Source: Vibrio sp. CK2-1
GTDB lineage: Bacteria; Pseudomonadota; Gammaproteobacteria; Enterobacterales; Vibrionaceae
Direction of reading: 5' to 3'
Length of the DNA: 64,000 nt
Assembly: GCF_021726515.1 (NCBI RefSeq)
Contig: NZ_JAKKCJ010000002.1
Location: forward strand, 186,001 to 250,000
Shown: positions 39,019 through 48,903 of the stretch, in pieces
Position numbering within the stretch: position 1 is the stretch's first letter
Layout: each line of letters opens with the position of its first letter
Made by a program: the position numbers and the translations under genes
Notes under the pieces: generated by a model
The model's input: only the letters and a program-made list of their open reading frames with translations
The model's database searches: none
What the model was told of the DNA's origin: nothing

Positions 39019-40086
39019 ATGAAAAGCTCGTCGGCTATCTCTAGTTTGGAACTGTGGTTTTTCAAGTACTACCGCTTGGTGCATAGTGCGCGTATTGCGG
39101 TGGCTTTTGTGGTGATGTTTGCCGCAACGCGTACGTTAGATCTCCACGACATCACTTGGCCATTGATTACCTTAGTGGTAGTGATGGGGCCAATTTCTTA
39201 CTGGGGTAATGTGTTCCCAAGGGCGCTTCAGCGTATTTCAGGAACCTGTATTGGCGCGCTTTCCGGTATCGTAGCCCTCTATTTGGAAACGATTTCTATC
39301 CCATTACTCATGATTTGGTGTAGTGGTGTCATGTTTGTTTGTGGCTATTTAGCATTAGGCAAACAACCTTATGCCGGCTTATTAATTGGTATTACGCTTG
39401 CGGTAGTATTAGGGGCTCATGAAGGGAATTTTACTCAGGCTTTATGGCGCAGTGGTGATGTGGTTTTAGGCTCTGCCGTTGCATTGTTTTTTTGCAGTAT
39501 TTTTCCGCAAAGGGCTTTTATTCATTGGCGTTTAAAGGTGAGCGCTAACTTATTGGAAATTAGCAAAGTTCATCACACGTTGCTTTCTCCTAATATGGTG
39601 GAGCGACCAAATATTCAATCAAAACAAGATCAGTTGCGTAGAAACATTATTGGATCTCGTAGTTTATTGTCAGCTGCCAGCGCTGAAACTAAATTAAACT
39701 TTTCCCTATTAAGTCGGATTCAAACGGGCATCGTAAATAGTCTCTATGCCATTGAACGTTTATCAGATACTTATTGGAGTGATCGAAAAAGTCATTTTAC
39801 GCTTTTGAATTCATCAGCATTAAAAGAATGCCATCAAGCTACCGAGTCGATGATTATTCAGTTATCTGAGATGATAAAAACAGGCAAGGTTGAAGCCGAT
39901 GAATGGCAGTTTGATAACATTAATGAGGTGATTGAAGAGCTGCAAATTTTAGCGAAAGCCAATCAAGTGCAGTCTCAAGCTTCATTATATGGTTATGTGT
40001 GGTTGAGTATTCAGTTAATGGAAGAAATCTCACGTCTACACAAACTGATTGCTCTGGCGCTAAACTTGACCAGTAAGTCGCGATAA
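39019..40086 (+). CDS. FUSC-family inner-membrane protein (half-length, AaeB/YccS-like N-terminal domain)
   Basis: This is a 355-residue membrane protein with a FUSC-type domain. About six helices cover residues 20-175, with the motif ITWPLITLVVVMGPISYWGNVFPRALQRISGTCIGALSGIVAL. A cytoplasmic helical part of about 180 residues follows. AaeB- and YccS-type exporters of aromatic acids or unknown substrates have two such membrane blocks; only one is present, so it may work as a dimer. The substrate is unknown. It starts 8 bases after folA and ends only 9 bases from the convergent apaH, with no room for a terminator between them. Confidence 0.78.
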   Translation: MKSSSAISSLELWFFKYYRLVHSARIAVAFVVMFAATRTLDLHDITWPLITLVVVMGPISYWGNVFPRALQRISGTCIGALSGIVALYLETISIPLLMIWCSGVMFVCGYLALGKQPYAGLLIGITLAVVLGAHEGNFTQALWRSGDVVLGSAVALFFCSIFPQRAFIHWRLKVSANLLEISKVHHTLLSPNMVERPNIQSKQDQLRRNIIGSRSLLSAASAETKLNFSLLSRIQTGIVNSLYAIERLSDTYWSDRKSHFTLLNSSALKECHQATESMIIQLSEMIKTGKVEADEWQFDNINEVIEELQILAKANQVQSQASLYGYVWLSIQLMEEISRLHKLIALALNLTSKSR

Positions 40087-40095
40087 GTGGGGGTG

Positions 40096-40908
40096 TTATT
40101 GTAGACTTGCTTGAGTAAACATTTGCTTATCTTCCCAGCGCAACATAGACAAATGCTCTCCCCACACGCAACCAGTATCCAGTCCTATCACATTTGCTTC
40201 ATCATCATGACACCCCATTAGCGCTGCCCAATGGCCAAAAATGACGGTTTTATTTAATGGGATACGTTCGCTTACTTTAAACCAAGGTACTAGGCTACTA
40301 TTGTCGACTTTAGCCGGAGGAAGCTTGCACTCCATATCTAATTGACCTTGCTGATCGCAAAAGCGCATTCGAGTGAAGGCGTTGATAATAAAACGATAGC
40401 GCTCAATGTCTTGTAAATTAGCATCCCATTGAGTCGGTTGATTGGCGTACATGTTTTTGATTAACCAAGCCCACTCATCACTTTGCAAAATGTCGCTAAT
40501 TTCTTGGCTCGATTGTCTAGCTGTTGCGAGATCCCAACTGGGCGCTATTCCTGCATGACACATGACAAATTCTTCATGCTCTGCCATTAACGGTTGTTGG
40601 CGTAGCCAGTCGATTAACTCTTGGCGATCGGCTGCTTGCAGTATCGGGAATGTTTTATCTTTAGGCTTAGCATTGAAGTAACCTAAATGCACCGCCAGTA
40701 GGTGTAGGTCATGGTTGCCGAGGATACACTTTGCAGAATCGCCTAAGTCTTTGACAAAGCGTAATGTTTCTAGCGACTTGGGACCGCGAGCGACTAAGTC
40801 TCCAGCCAACCATAGTTGATCGACTTGTGCGTTGAAATTGACTTGTTCTAGTAGGGCTTGTAATTCATCAAAGCAGCCTTGGATATCACCAACTATGTAG
40901 GTCGCCAC
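40096..40908 (-). CDS. apaH: Symmetrical bis(5'-nucleosyl)-tetraphosphatase
   Basis: ApaH splits diadenosine tetraphosphate into two ADP and can remove Np4 caps from RNA. The metallophosphatase motifs are GDIQGCFDELQALL near residues 7-20, LAGDLVARGPKSLETLRFV, LGNHDLHLLAV and the C-terminal VIFGHWAALMG with GLDTGCVWGEHLSMLRWED. At 270 residues it has the usual length. It is the last gene of the lptD-apaH superoperon, 10 bases after apaG. Confidence 0.97.
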   Translation of the reverse strand: MATYIVGDIQGCFDELQALLEQVNFNAQVDQLWLAGDLVARGPKSLETLRFVKDLGDSAKCILGNHDLHLLAVHLGYFNAKPKDKTFPILQAADRQELIDWLRQQPLMAEHEEFVMCHAGIAPSWDLATARQSSQEISDILQSDEWAWLIKNMYANQPTQWDANLQDIERYRFIINAFTRMRFCDQQGQLDMECKLPPAKVDNSSLVPWFKVSERIPLNKTVIFGHWAALMGCHDDEANVIGLDTGCVWGEHLSMLRWEDKQMFTQASLQ

Positions 40909-40918
40909 AAAACCTCGC

Positions 40919-41302
40919 TTAATTTAAAATATTTGGAATAGCCATGCGAAATGGCGCGACTTCAGCAAGAAATTGCTCACTTTGTTCATCGAGCATCACA
41001 TAATGCCCTTGCATTACACCGAGTGGGGTTTCTAAAGCGGTGCCACTGGTATAAGTATACTCTTGCATCGGTTCAATCACGGGTTGCTCACCGACCACGC
41101 CATCGCCTTCAATAGTTAACTGTTTGCCGTTAGCATCGGTAATTAACCAACGACGGCTGATTAGTTGAACTGGCTGCTGGCTGAGATTACGAATGGTAAT
41201 GGTATAGGCAAAGATATAGCGACTTTTTTCCGGCTGGGATTGTTCTTCTATATAACGAGTATGGACTTGGCAAGTAATGCTTGGTGATTGTTGTTGAATC
41301 AC
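40919..41302 (-). CDS. apaG: Co2+/Mg2+ efflux protein ApaG (DUF525)
   Basis: ApaG is a 127-residue protein of the DUF525 fold. Its signatures are [62 protein letters not shown]. The cobalt-related name comes from Salmonella CorD; the molecular function is still unclear. It starts with GTG 41302, with TAGGAGA 6 bases upstream, a rare start with a very strong ribosome-binding site. A perfect 15-bp hairpin separates it from rsmA upstream. Confidence 0.94.
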   Translation of the reverse strand: MIQQQSPSITCQVHTRYIEEQSQPEKSRYIFAYTITIRNLSQQPVQLISRRWLITDANGKQLTIEGDGVVGEQPVIEPMQEYTYTSGTALETPLGVMQGHYVMLDEQSEQFLAEVAPFRMAIPNILN

Positions 41303-41327
41303 AAATGTCTCCTATCCTTAGAGATTT

Positions 41328-41363
41328 AAATAATAAGAGCACCTCATTGTGCTCTTATTATTT
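41328..41363 (-). terminator. Perfect 15-bp hairpin between rsmA and apaG, possible partial terminator
   Basis: AAATAATAAGAGCAC and GTGCTCTTATTATTT pair perfectly around CTCATT. On the minus strand the right arm ends in TTATTATTT, a weak U tract. It begins 14 bases after the rsmA stop and 26 bases before apaG, so it may reduce or process the apaG-apaH part of the transcript. Confidence 0.7.
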
Positions 41364-41377
41364 AGTGATGATTGGAG

Positions 41378-42184
41378 TTACTTATCTTTAGCATCAAGGT
41401 AGTTTGCTAGAGAAACAAACTGCACTAAAGTTAAGTTCTCAGGGCGTACACTTGGGTTAATATCAAGTTGCTCTAACTCTTCCGCTGACACTAAATTCTT
41501 AAAGCAGTTTCTCACCGTTTTACGGCGTTGGTTAAAACCTTCGCGACATACGCGATCTAACCATTTCAAGCTAGTAGCAGGGTGAGGTAGTACTTCATAA
41601 GGCATCAAACGCACGACCGCTGAATCCACTTTCGGTGGCGGTATAAATGCGGTTGGTGGTACTTCAAGTACTGGCATGACTTTACAAAAGTACTGAGCCA
41701 TCACGGTTAAACGACCGTAAGCTTTTGAACCTGGGCCAGCTGCCAGACGATTAACCACTTCTTTTTGCAACATAAAGTGCATGTCTTGAATGTCTTTATG
41801 AAATTCAAACAAGTGGAACATCAATGGTGTTGAGATGTTGTAAGGCAAGTTACCGAAAATACGCAGCTTATTATTTGGCTTCACTAATTCATTGAAGTCA
41901 AAGCGCATGGCATCGCCTTCATGAATGGTTAACTTGCTGGATAACTCGGGATGATTTCTTAAGCGCTCAGCCAGGTCTCGGTCAAGTTCGATAACCGTTA
42001 ATTTATCAACTTCACGACCAACAGGTTCAGTGATTGCACCTAAGCCAGGACCGATTTCAACCAGGTTTTGTCCTGGCAGTGGGTTTATTGCAGAAACAAT
42101 ACCATCAATAATATAGGGATCATTTAAAAAGTTTTGGCCAAAGCGTTTACGGGCTTTATGACCTAGATGGACATCATTACTCAT
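41378..42184 (-). CDS. rsmA: 16S rRNA dimethyladenosine transferase (A1518/A1519)
   Basis: RsmA (KsgA) puts two methyl groups on each of two adjacent adenines near the 3' end of 16S rRNA, a late check in 30S assembly. [21 protein letters not shown] is the N-terminal signature, [14 protein letters not shown] is the S-adenosylmethionine loop, [16 protein letters not shown] holds the catalytic NLPY and [13 protein letters not shown] is typical of the C-terminal domain. Its ATG overlaps the pdxA stop by four bases (ATGA). The 268-residue length is usual. Confidence 0.97.
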   Translation of the reverse strand: MSNDVHLGHKARKRFGQNFLNDPYIIDGIVSAINPLPGQNLVEIGPGLGAITEPVGREVDKLTVIELDRDLAERLRNHPELSSKLTIHEGDAMRFDFNELVKPNNKLRIFGNLPYNISTPLMFHLFEFHKDIQDMHFMLQKEVVNRLAAGPGSKAYGRLTVMAQYFCKVMPVLEVPPTAFIPPPKVDSAVVRLMPYEVLPHPATSLKWLDRVCREGFNQRRKTVRNCFKNLVSAEELEQLDINPSVRPENLTLVQFVSLANYLDAKDK

Positions 42185-43221
42185 TGATTACTCTCTTGTT
42201 GCTTTGATTCTGGTTGCTTTGAGCTTTCTACCAGTTGTAAAGCATGGGTGATTGCAGTTAAAAAACTGCCTATATCGGCATTCCCTGTGCCAGCTAGATC
42301 CAGTGCAGTACCATGATCAACCGAGGTACGAATAAAAGGTAACCCCAATGTAATATTGACTGAATTACCGAAGCCTTTGTATTTTAGCACGGGTAATCCT
42401 TGATCATGATACATCGCCAATACGGTATCGGCTTTTTCTAAATATTTTTGATTGAAGATGGTGTCCGCCGGTAGTGGGCCAACTAAATTCATACCATCTT
42501 GTTGACGCATTTTTTCTAAGGTAGGCGTGATGGTTTCAATTTCTTCACGCCCTAAACAACCATCTTCACCCGCATGAGGGTTAAGACCACATACGTAGAT
42601 GTTTGGTTGTTCAATACCAAATTTATTGACTAAATCGGCATGCAAGATTCGAATGATACTTTCCAGGCGTTCAGCGGTCACCGCTTGGCTAACATAAGCT
42701 AAAGGAATATGGGTAGTCACAAGCGCTACTCGTAATCCTTCAGTCGCCAGCATCATCACCACTAATGGGGTATTTGAACGCTCGGCAAAGAACTCGGTAT
42801 GGCCGCTAAATGCAACGCCAGCACGGTTGATCACACCTTTATGAACAGGGCCTGTGACAATGGCATCAAATTCACCTGTCATACTACCTTGGCAAGCACG
42901 TTCTAAGGTTTGTAGAACATAATGCCCATTGGCTTCGTTGAGCTGGCCTGCTACAACCGGTTGAGAAATCGCAATATGCTCAACGTATAATTGGCCTTTT
43001 TGTTGCACTTGAGCGGGAAGGGCTGCGTCGTAGTCTAGGAGTTGTACTTCAACGCCAAGTTGCTCTGCACGCTCAGCGAGCATTTGTTTATCCGCGCAAA
43101 CCACCAATTGATGTGGCCAATCATATTGAGATAGCGCTAAGACGAGATCAGGGCCAATACCGGCAGGCTCACCTGCAGTGATCGCAAGACGACGAATATT
43201 TACCATTTGTTCAATGCTCAT
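42181..43221 (-). CDS. pdxA: 4-hydroxythreonine-4-phosphate dehydrogenase
   Basis: PdxA oxidises 4-phosphohydroxy-L-threonine in the DXP-dependent pathway to pyridoxal 5'-phosphate. [17 protein letters not shown] is near the N-terminus, with [49 protein letters not shown] and the metal-binding [44 protein letters not shown]. The start at 43221 overlaps the surA stop as ATGA. A second ATG five codons in is also possible. The last residues are a low-complexity [15 protein letters not shown] tail. Confidence 0.97.
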   Translation of the reverse strand: MSIEQMVNIRRLAITAGEPAGIGPDLVLALSQYDWPHQLVVCADKQMLAERAEQLGVEVQLLDYDAALPAQVQQKGQLYVEHIAISQPVVAGQLNEANGHYVLQTLERACQGSMTGEFDAIVTGPVHKGVINRAGVAFSGHTEFFAERSNTPLVVMMLATEGLRVALVTTHIPLAYVSQAVTAERLESIIRILHADLVNKFGIEQPNIYVCGLNPHAGEDGCLGREEIETITPTLEKMRQQDGMNLVGPLPADTIFNQKYLEKADTVLAMYHDQGLPVLKYKGFGNSVNITLGLPFIRTSVDHGTALDLAGTGNADIGSFLTAITHALQLVESSKQPESKQQESNQ

Positions 43222-44513
43222 TGGTCATCTTGCTCGTCTTGTTGGTCTAACATTTCAACATAGGCACTGGCGCGAATTTCTTGTAGCCATGCGCCAGCTT
43301 CTTCGTTGAATTTACGTTTGAATAAAATTTGATAAGCGCGGTTTTTCATCGCAGATTCCGTGCGATCAACCGTACGGCGATCAAGTACTTTAACGATATG
43401 CCAACCATGAACCGTTTTGAATGGTTCACTGATTTGATTGACCGGTAGAGTTTCGACTTGATGTTTAAACTCAGGCACGTAAGTATCTGGCGTTTGGTAA
43501 CCTAAGATGCCGTCAGCTACCGCCGAACCGGTATCTTGGCTGTATTGTTGAGCGAGTTCACCAAAAGTACGTTTGCCAGTGTTGATTTCGTCAATTAAGC
43601 GATTGAGTTCTTCTTTTGCGCCTTCATCACTTAAAATGATCGACGGTTTAATCAATATGTGTTGTGCATTAACTTCGGTAACAGCCACCGTTTTTAAGCC
43701 TTTCACATCGTCAATTTTCATAATGTGAAAGCCAACACCACTGCGGAATGGGCCAATGATGGCGCCTTTACCTTGAGTGCTAATTTCATCGGCAAAGATG
43801 GTCGGCATTTCTTCTTTGCGCATCCATCCCCAATCGCCACCTTGTAGAGCTTTTGGGCCTTTTGAATAGGTGTAGGCGAGAGTAGAAAATTCTTCACCTT
43901 GATTTAATCGTTCAATTAATTCATGAGCTTGTTGTTCTGTTGCTTCTTTATCATCACCAAAGCGCAGTTGAATTTGAGAAACTTTATATTCAACATTTTG
44001 CGTGGTTTGTTCAGCCATCATCGATGCCAGAGTATCGACTTCAGATGGCGAAATATTCACTCGACGACGAACTTGAGCATTACGAGCTTCGCTGATTGCT
44101 ATTTCTTTACGAATTTGCTCACGAAATACTGGGTAAGTGAGGCCTTGTTGTTGCAGCGAGGCTCTTAATTGTTCCAAGCTCTGATTGTTATCTTGAGCGA
44201 TACCTTCAATTGCTTGATCTAGACGTTGGTCATCAATTTGAATGCCCATGCGTTTAGCTTCTTGTAATTGAATTTCGTCTAAAACCAATTTTTCAAGCAC
44301 TTGCTCTTGTAGAGTGTCGCTATCAGGAAGCGATTGGCTTTTGTCTTGTGCGTTGGCTTGTACTGTTTTTATCGCGGTATCTACATCCGTTTGTAAAATA
44401 ACGCCATCATTAACTATTGCCACCACATGGTTGAGAGGTTGAGGGGCAGACAGTGCTGTTGAGGCCGTAAACAGACTCATTATTCCAAGTAATGCGGGAA
44501 TCCATGTCTTCAT
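43218..44513 (-). CDS. surA: Periplasmic chaperone/peptidyl-prolyl isomerase SurA
   Basis: SurA escorts outer-membrane proteins across the periplasm to the BAM complex. A signal peptide ([22 protein letters not shown]) precedes the chaperone N-domain (about residues 25-165, [20 protein letters not shown]). Two parvulin domains follow (about 170-275 with [16 protein letters not shown], and 282-385 with [16 protein letters not shown]) before the C-terminal helix. The 431-residue length is normal. It lies 82 bases after lptD, with a perfect 13-bp hairpin between them. Confidence 0.97.
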   Translation of the reverse strand: MKTWIPALLGIMSLFTASTALSAPQPLNHVVAIVNDGVILQTDVDTAIKTVQANAQDKSQSLPDSDTLQEQVLEKLVLDEIQLQEAKRMGIQIDDQRLDQAIEGIAQDNNQSLEQLRASLQQQGLTYPVFREQIRKEIAISEARNAQVRRRVNISPSEVDTLASMMAEQTTQNVEYKVSQIQLRFGDDKEATEQQAHELIERLNQGEEFSTLAYTYSKGPKALQGGDWGWMRKEEMPTIFADEISTQGKGAIIGPFRSGVGFHIMKIDDVKGLKTVAVTEVNAQHILIKPSIILSDEGAKEELNRLIDEINTGKRTFGELAQQYSQDTGSAVADGILGYQTPDTYVPEFKHQVETLPVNQISEPFKTVHGWHIVKVLDRRTVDRTESAMKNRAYQILFKRKFNEEAGAWLQEIRASAYVEMLDQQDEQDDQ

Positions 44514-44556
44514 TTTTGATATCCAATAAGTACAACAAATTAAGTACAGTAAATGA

Positions 44557-44588
44557 GTAAGCCTGCCATATTATCATGGCAGGCTTAC
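44557..44588 (-). other. Perfect 13-bp hairpin between lptD and surA
   Basis: GTAAGCCTGCCAT and ATGGCAGGCTTAC pair perfectly around a 6-base loop, 7 bases after the lptD stop. No U tract follows on the minus strand, so it is more likely an RNA-processing or stability element than a full terminator. Confidence 0.75.
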
Positions 44589-44595
44589 CGGTTCA

Positions 44596-46899
44596 TTAGT
44601 CAGCAAGGCTAAATGGTCGGCCATAGCCCAATGCGTTGCCGCCATCGCTGTAGGTTAGGCCAGCACTTTGTCCTAAGCCTTTGATGCCAATATTTAGGCT
44701 AACTTTTGATTCGTATTCTGGGCCTGGTTCTGGGTAAACATTTCTAACATCACCTGAGTTCATGATATGACGAGAATAGGTTAAGCCTAAGAACCAGCAA
44801 TCATCATTATAAGTCACACCCACTAAGCTTTCTAACATGGTCTGTTCAGTCAGATCATGGTAGTAGTTTGCTTGTACACTCCAACGTTGAGCGATAGTAA
44901 AACTATTTAATATACCGGCTTGAGATATACCATCACGAGTGTATTGGTCGACATTACTTAGGTTACTGGCGTTATCTTCGATATAACTCTTAGCGATATA
45001 ACGATAATTTAATTGAGTGTAACCACCACCGGGTAATTTGTACTCAAGGGTGCTGTTTGCCAGTTGTAACTCCGACACATCACCATCGTATTGCACGCCA
45101 CCTTTAAAGAGCCATTCATCGTTGATGTTCCACTCATTTTCTAGTGCCCAAGCGGATAAATTGGCTTCACCACTTTCAGGGTTGATGTAATAGATTTGCC
45201 CTAAAGAGACATTGAAGCGCTCTTTATAGTTTTCATCGTAGAAACGAGAAGTTGCACCATAGCTAAGTTGGTTGGCTGGTGCGATGTAATCGACACTGCT
45301 GTATTTCATATCACGGAATAAACCGTAATAATCCAATTGCATAAGAGTTGTATCATAACCTTGATAGATATCGTCTTGATCAACTTCAGGGATGTACAGG
45401 TATTGCAATCGAGGTTCTAGGGTTTGGGTATAGCCGCCGAGCCATTTTTGGCTGTTATCTAAAAATAGCGTGCCGGTCATGCGGTATTCAGGCACGGTGC
45501 GGCTGGCAGTTTCTTTTATATCTGAGTTATAAGTACTGACACTGCCATTTTTTAGATCTTGGTCATAATAGGTATACATCAACTTCGCTTCAGAAGTTAA
45601 CTGTCCCCACGGTGCATAGAAAGGTACCACGACACCAGGCTCTAAATGGACACGGGTTGCATCTGGTAAGTCATCATCATCGGTTTCAAAGCGACTAATA
45701 TGGCTATTCCATTCCATATCAATATGCGGCAGCACATCTGGTCGATTGTACTCATATTGCAGTTGTGGCATTAATCGATAAGGTTGCGAACTTGATAGAA
45801 CTTGGAAGTCACGTACTTTTAATGTGGTATCTGAATAGTCGGTACGGTATGACACTTCACCCGCTTGCAATAATTGACCATCTTCACGGTTACCAATATT
45901 GGAATCAAGATCGGCAAAGTAATCATTATCACTGACGCGAGAGTAATCGACGGAGAACTTCCAATGGCGATCGTAAATACCATCGTGAGAGAAGTTTACC
46001 CCCCAACGAGAGCCTTTATCGCTGTATAAATCATCATCGTGCAAATATTCAAAATCGAGTGAACCAGCACCAAATCCATCAGTTAGGTATCTAAATTCAT
46101 TCTCAAACTGTACCCCACGTCTTTGCATATAATTGACGGTAGTGGTCAAATCATATTGTGGTGCAATGTTGAAGTAGATTGGAACATTAATTTCCAAGCC
46201 ATTTTTTGAATCATAGCCACCCGATGGATAAAGAAAACCGGTTTTACGTTTGTCACCAATCGGTACAGTAATGTACGGCCAGTAAAAGACTGGGAAATCT
46301 AAGATCTCAAAGCGAGTATTGTAAAAGGTGGCTTCTTCTTCTTCGTTATCGATATCAATATCGGTGGCTTTAACACGCCATGATTTATTGCCCTCAGGAC
46401 AAGTGGTTAATGAACCATCTTCCATGGTGTAGATGCTTTGGCCATCTTTTAATATGTAGGTGGCTTCACCGCGGGCAGGTTGGCAAAGTAATTGATATTT
46501 GGTGTCATGTAGCTCAATGCGTTCGCCTTTAAAATCAGATTTGGCTTTGTTAGATGTAGACTTAATTTGCCCATCATTCATCGTCACATTACCATCAGCA
46601 ACGACAGAACTTTCGCTCTGATTGAGTGTCACTTTATCAGCCGTGATTTTTTTATGACCTTGAGTAACAATAACGTCGCCTTGATATACCGCTTTATCTT
46701 TTCCTTCGGCATGAATACTATCGGCTTCGATATTAACGGTCTCTTGAGCTGGATCCGCTGAGTTTTCTTCTGGCGCAATACATTGATCTACTGGGACGAT
46801 TTCCGGCACACTGTCGCTACTACTTTCATCAGCGAAAGCAGTAGGTAGGAAGGCTGCACTTATGAGCGTGGCAAGAAAAGTGCGAGAAATTGGTAGCAT
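44596..46899 (-). CDS. lptD: LPS-assembly protein LptD
   Basis: LptD is the outer-membrane barrel that, with lipoprotein LptE, inserts lipopolysaccharide into the outer leaflet. I start at ATG 46899 because it opens a signal peptide (MLPISRTFLATLISAAFLPTAFA); the frame to 46965 adds unconserved residues. The OstA/LptD N-terminal jellyroll (VNIEADSIHAEGKDKAVYQGDVIVTQG) is followed by FPVFYWPYITVPIGDKRKTGFLYPSGGYDSKNGLEI and a long barrel ending GNALGYGRPFSLAD. Cysteines in VPVDQC, YQLLCQPA, TTCPEG and NDDCWFLG fit the disulfide needed for function. It leads the superoperon. Confidence 0.95.
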   Translation of the reverse strand: MLPISRTFLATLISAAFLPTAFADESSSDSVPEIVPVDQCIAPEENSADPAQETVNIEADSIHAEGKDKAVYQGDVIVTQGHKKITADKVTLNQSESSVVADGNVTMNDGQIKSTSNKAKSDFKGERIELHDTKYQLLCQPARGEATYILKDGQSIYTMEDGSLTTCPEGNKSWRVKATDIDIDNEEEEATFYNTRFEILDFPVFYWPYITVPIGDKRKTGFLYPSGGYDSKNGLEINVPIYFNIAPQYDLTTTVNYMQRRGVQFENEFRYLTDGFGAGSLDFEYLHDDDLYSDKGSRWGVNFSHDGIYDRHWKFSVDYSRVSDNDYFADLDSNIGNREDGQLLQAGEVSYRTDYSDTTLKVRDFQVLSSSQPYRLMPQLQYEYNRPDVLPHIDMEWNSHISRFETDDDDLPDATRVHLEPGVVVPFYAPWGQLTSEAKLMYTYYDQDLKNGSVSTYNSDIKETASRTVPEYRMTGTLFLDNSQKWLGGYTQTLEPRLQYLYIPEVDQDDIYQGYDTTLMQLDYYGLFRDMKYSSVDYIAPANQLSYGATSRFYDENYKERFNVSLGQIYYINPESGEANLSAWALENEWNINDEWLFKGGVQYDGDVSELQLANSTLEYKLPGGGYTQLNYRYIAKSYIEDNASNLSNVDQYTRDGISQAGILNSFTIAQRWSVQANYYHDLTEQTMLESLVGVTYNDDCWFLGLTYSRHIMNSGDVRNVYPEPGPEYESKVSLNIGIKGLGQSAGLTYSDGGNALGYGRPFSLAD

Positions 46900-47093
46900 G
46901 AAATAAAGTTGTCCTGTGAAACTTAGTTGTGAATGTCGTTTTTGATAATACTTATGTATACACAAAGGTTATTTACAGAAATAAGACGAAATATACACAG
47001 ATTTCTATATCATATAAGAAACTTGCAAGAATCGACACTATACAGACAATAGTTAACAATAAAAATTCATAGTTTGGGATTTGGAATCAACAT

Positions 47094-47936
47094 ATGTTAG
47101 GTAAATTACTGGGTATTTTGTTTGGCTCAATGATCGGGAATATTCCTGGTGCGATCATTGGCTGCTTAATTGGTCATCAATTTGATAAGGCACGTCGTCG
47201 CCAACAAGGATTCCAATCAGCGTTTGGATCTGGCCCTTCTCAAGCGGAAAGACAAACCGAATTTTTCCAAGCTGCTTATGCCGTCATGGGGCATGTCGCG
47301 AAAGCTAAAGGTCAAGTGACCAAAGAAGAAATTCAATTAGCTTCTGTGATGATGGATCGCATGAGCCTTACTGGCGAGCAGAAAAAAATTGCCCAAGAAG
47401 CATTTCGCCAAGGAAAAGAATCGAACTTTCCATTGGAAGAGACACTACGTAAAGTGCGCTTTTCTGCGGGACGTCGACGTGATTTGTTACAGTTCTTTTT
47501 AGAATTACAAATATCTGCCGCCTTTGCTGATGGATCTCTGCATCCAAGTGAAATTAATGTCCTGCAAATTGTGGCATCAGAATTAGGTTTTACTGCTCAA
47601 TATTTGCAACAGCGTTTGCGTATGCAAGAAGCCGCATTCCGTTTTCAACAAGGTGGCGGCTTTGGTGGCTATCAACAACAAGGTCAGCAATCTGGTGGTC
47701 AGTGGCAACAAGGTCCAACCGCCTCGCAATTGGATGATGCCTATGAGTTATTAGGGGTAGATAAAAGTGCTGATGCTAAGACAATTAAGCGTGCTCACCG
47801 TAAATTAATGAATGAGCACCACCCTGATAAGTTAGTTGCTAAAGGCTTACCACCAGAGATGATGGAAGTAGCCAAGCAAAAAGCGCAAGAAATTCAATCT
47901 GCTTATGATTTGGTTAAGAAGAATAAAGGTTTTTAA
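47094..47936 (+). CDS. djlA: Co-chaperone DjlA
   Basis: DjlA is a membrane-anchored J-domain protein that stimulates DnaK and affects envelope stress signalling. A single N-terminal membrane segment with a GxxxG-like pattern (LLGILFGSMIGNIPGAIIGCLIG) is followed by a TerB-like domain (about residues 55-180). A Gly/Gln-rich linker comes next (GGGFGGYQQQGQQSGGQ), then the C-terminal J domain with the HPDK motif (NEHHPDKLV, near residue 243). The 280-residue length matches the family. It is divergent from lptD, as in E. coli. Confidence 0.96.
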   Translation: MLGKLLGILFGSMIGNIPGAIIGCLIGHQFDKARRRQQGFQSAFGSGPSQAERQTEFFQAAYAVMGHVAKAKGQVTKEEIQLASVMMDRMSLTGEQKKIAQEAFRQGKESNFPLEETLRKVRFSAGRRRDLLQFFLELQISAAFADGSLHPSEINVLQIVASELGFTAQYLQQRLRMQEAAFRFQQGGGFGGYQQQGQQSGGQWQQGPTASQLDDAYELLGVDKSADAKTIKRAHRKLMNEHHPDKLVAKGLPPEMMEVAKQKAQEIQSAYDLVKKNKGF

Positions 47937-47953
47937 TCCAGCCTAGTTTCAAT

Positions 47954-48739
47954 CTACTTTTCGTTGAGAGCCCAGTTATATTGATAGCTGGGCTTTTTGT
48001 TGGTCTGTCGTATCTCCGGCTTAAAGCGAGATAAATACTCCAACACGCCTTGCTCGCCGCCAAAATCTACCGCATACCAATCATAAATAGAAGAAAGCTC
48101 AAGTTTGCCATCCGTTATGTTGACGCCTTTCGAGCTGTTGATGAAATCTAATTCAGCTTGCTTGAGTAAGCTTTGAGTATTGTTTGCAGTGAAAGCTGTT
48201 GCTGATAAGTTAGGGCAGCCTAAACTGGCACAATTGACTGCGTAGTGGATGCGTTTGTCTTGCCAAATCGGGCGCAGAATTCGATGCTCAATATCGTTTA
48301 AACTCAATTCTTGGTCATTAACTGTGAGGATATCTTGATCCCAAGGGCCAAACGAAAATAATCCGCCGAGTTTAGTAATCGAGCTGATCGGGTAGTTATC
48401 CAAAATAAGTTGAACGGTTGCTGCATTGTATAAGTTAACCCAATAAGCAAATTGCTCATTTTTATTGAATTGGCGCGGATCGAGCTTGGTAAGTGTGTTG
48501 AGATAATGAAGCAAAGCTTGATGGTCCGTTGGGCTAATATGTGCGTAGTCAAATAAAGTATTAGTGCCTTGCTGATCGAGATTGTTATCTAATACCCGCT
48601 GCCATTCACTGTGATCAATGACTTGTGAGTTAGCGGTATTGCTTTGATTCCAATAAGGCCACAGATCGGCTTTGGGAGCCGCATGGGAAAAGAAACTTAA
48701 GCTGGCGAGCAGTATTAACCAAACGTATTTCATATTCAT
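47954..48739 (-). CDS. DUF547-containing exported protein
   Basis: This is a 261-residue secreted protein of the DUF547 family, whose function is unknown. A signal peptide (MKYVWLILLASLSFFSHA) is followed by LFDYAHISPTDHQALLHYLNTL and the domain core NEQFAYWVNLYNAATVQLILDNYPISSI. SLNDIEHRILRPIWQDKRIHYAVNCASLGCPNL and SSIYDWYAVDFGG complete it; the conserved Cys, His, Glu and Asp residues suggest an enzyme-like site. The last codons overlap the hairpin that terminates djlA from the other strand. The first two ATG codons (48739 and 48733) are both plausible. Confidence 0.85.
   Translation of the reverse strand: MNMKYVWLILLASLSFFSHAAPKADLWPYWNQSNTANSQVIDHSEWQRVLDNNLDQQGTNTLFDYAHISPTDHQALLHYLNTLTKLDPRQFNKNEQFAYWVNLYNAATVQLILDNYPISSITKLGGLFSFGPWDQDILTVNDQELSLNDIEHRILRPIWQDKRIHYAVNCASLGCPNLSATAFTANNTQSLLKQAELDFINSSKGVNITDGKLELSSIYDWYAVDFGGEQGVLEYLSRFKPEIRQTNKKPSYQYNWALNEK
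47969..47999 (+). terminator. djlA terminator embedded in the 3' coding end of the DUF547 gene
   Basis: AGCCCAG pairs with CTGGGCT around an AT-rich centre (further A-T pairing shortens the loop), and five T bases follow. It lies about 32 bases after the djlA stop but inside the convergent DUF547 gene, so it also encodes part of its C-terminus. Confidence 0.75.
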
Positions 48740-48816
48740 TTTTCAATCTCGTCATTACTATCAATAAAGAATTAGACCTGTAGATATACTTAGAACTTTC
48801 ACTTTAGGTTTTAGCT

Positions 48817-48852
48817 ATAAAAAAGCCCAAATACTTCTTGAGCATTTGGGCT
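48817..48852 (-). terminator. Terminator of the leu operon
   Basis: AGCCCAAAT and ATTTGGGCT pair perfectly around an 11-base loop. On the minus strand the stem is followed by six T bases. It lies about 50 bases after the leuD stop. Confidence 0.88.
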
Positions 48853-48903
48853 AGTTTGCTTGCGTTTTTATCTAGTTCAAAGGAGGACTAGACAAAAAAC
48901 TGA

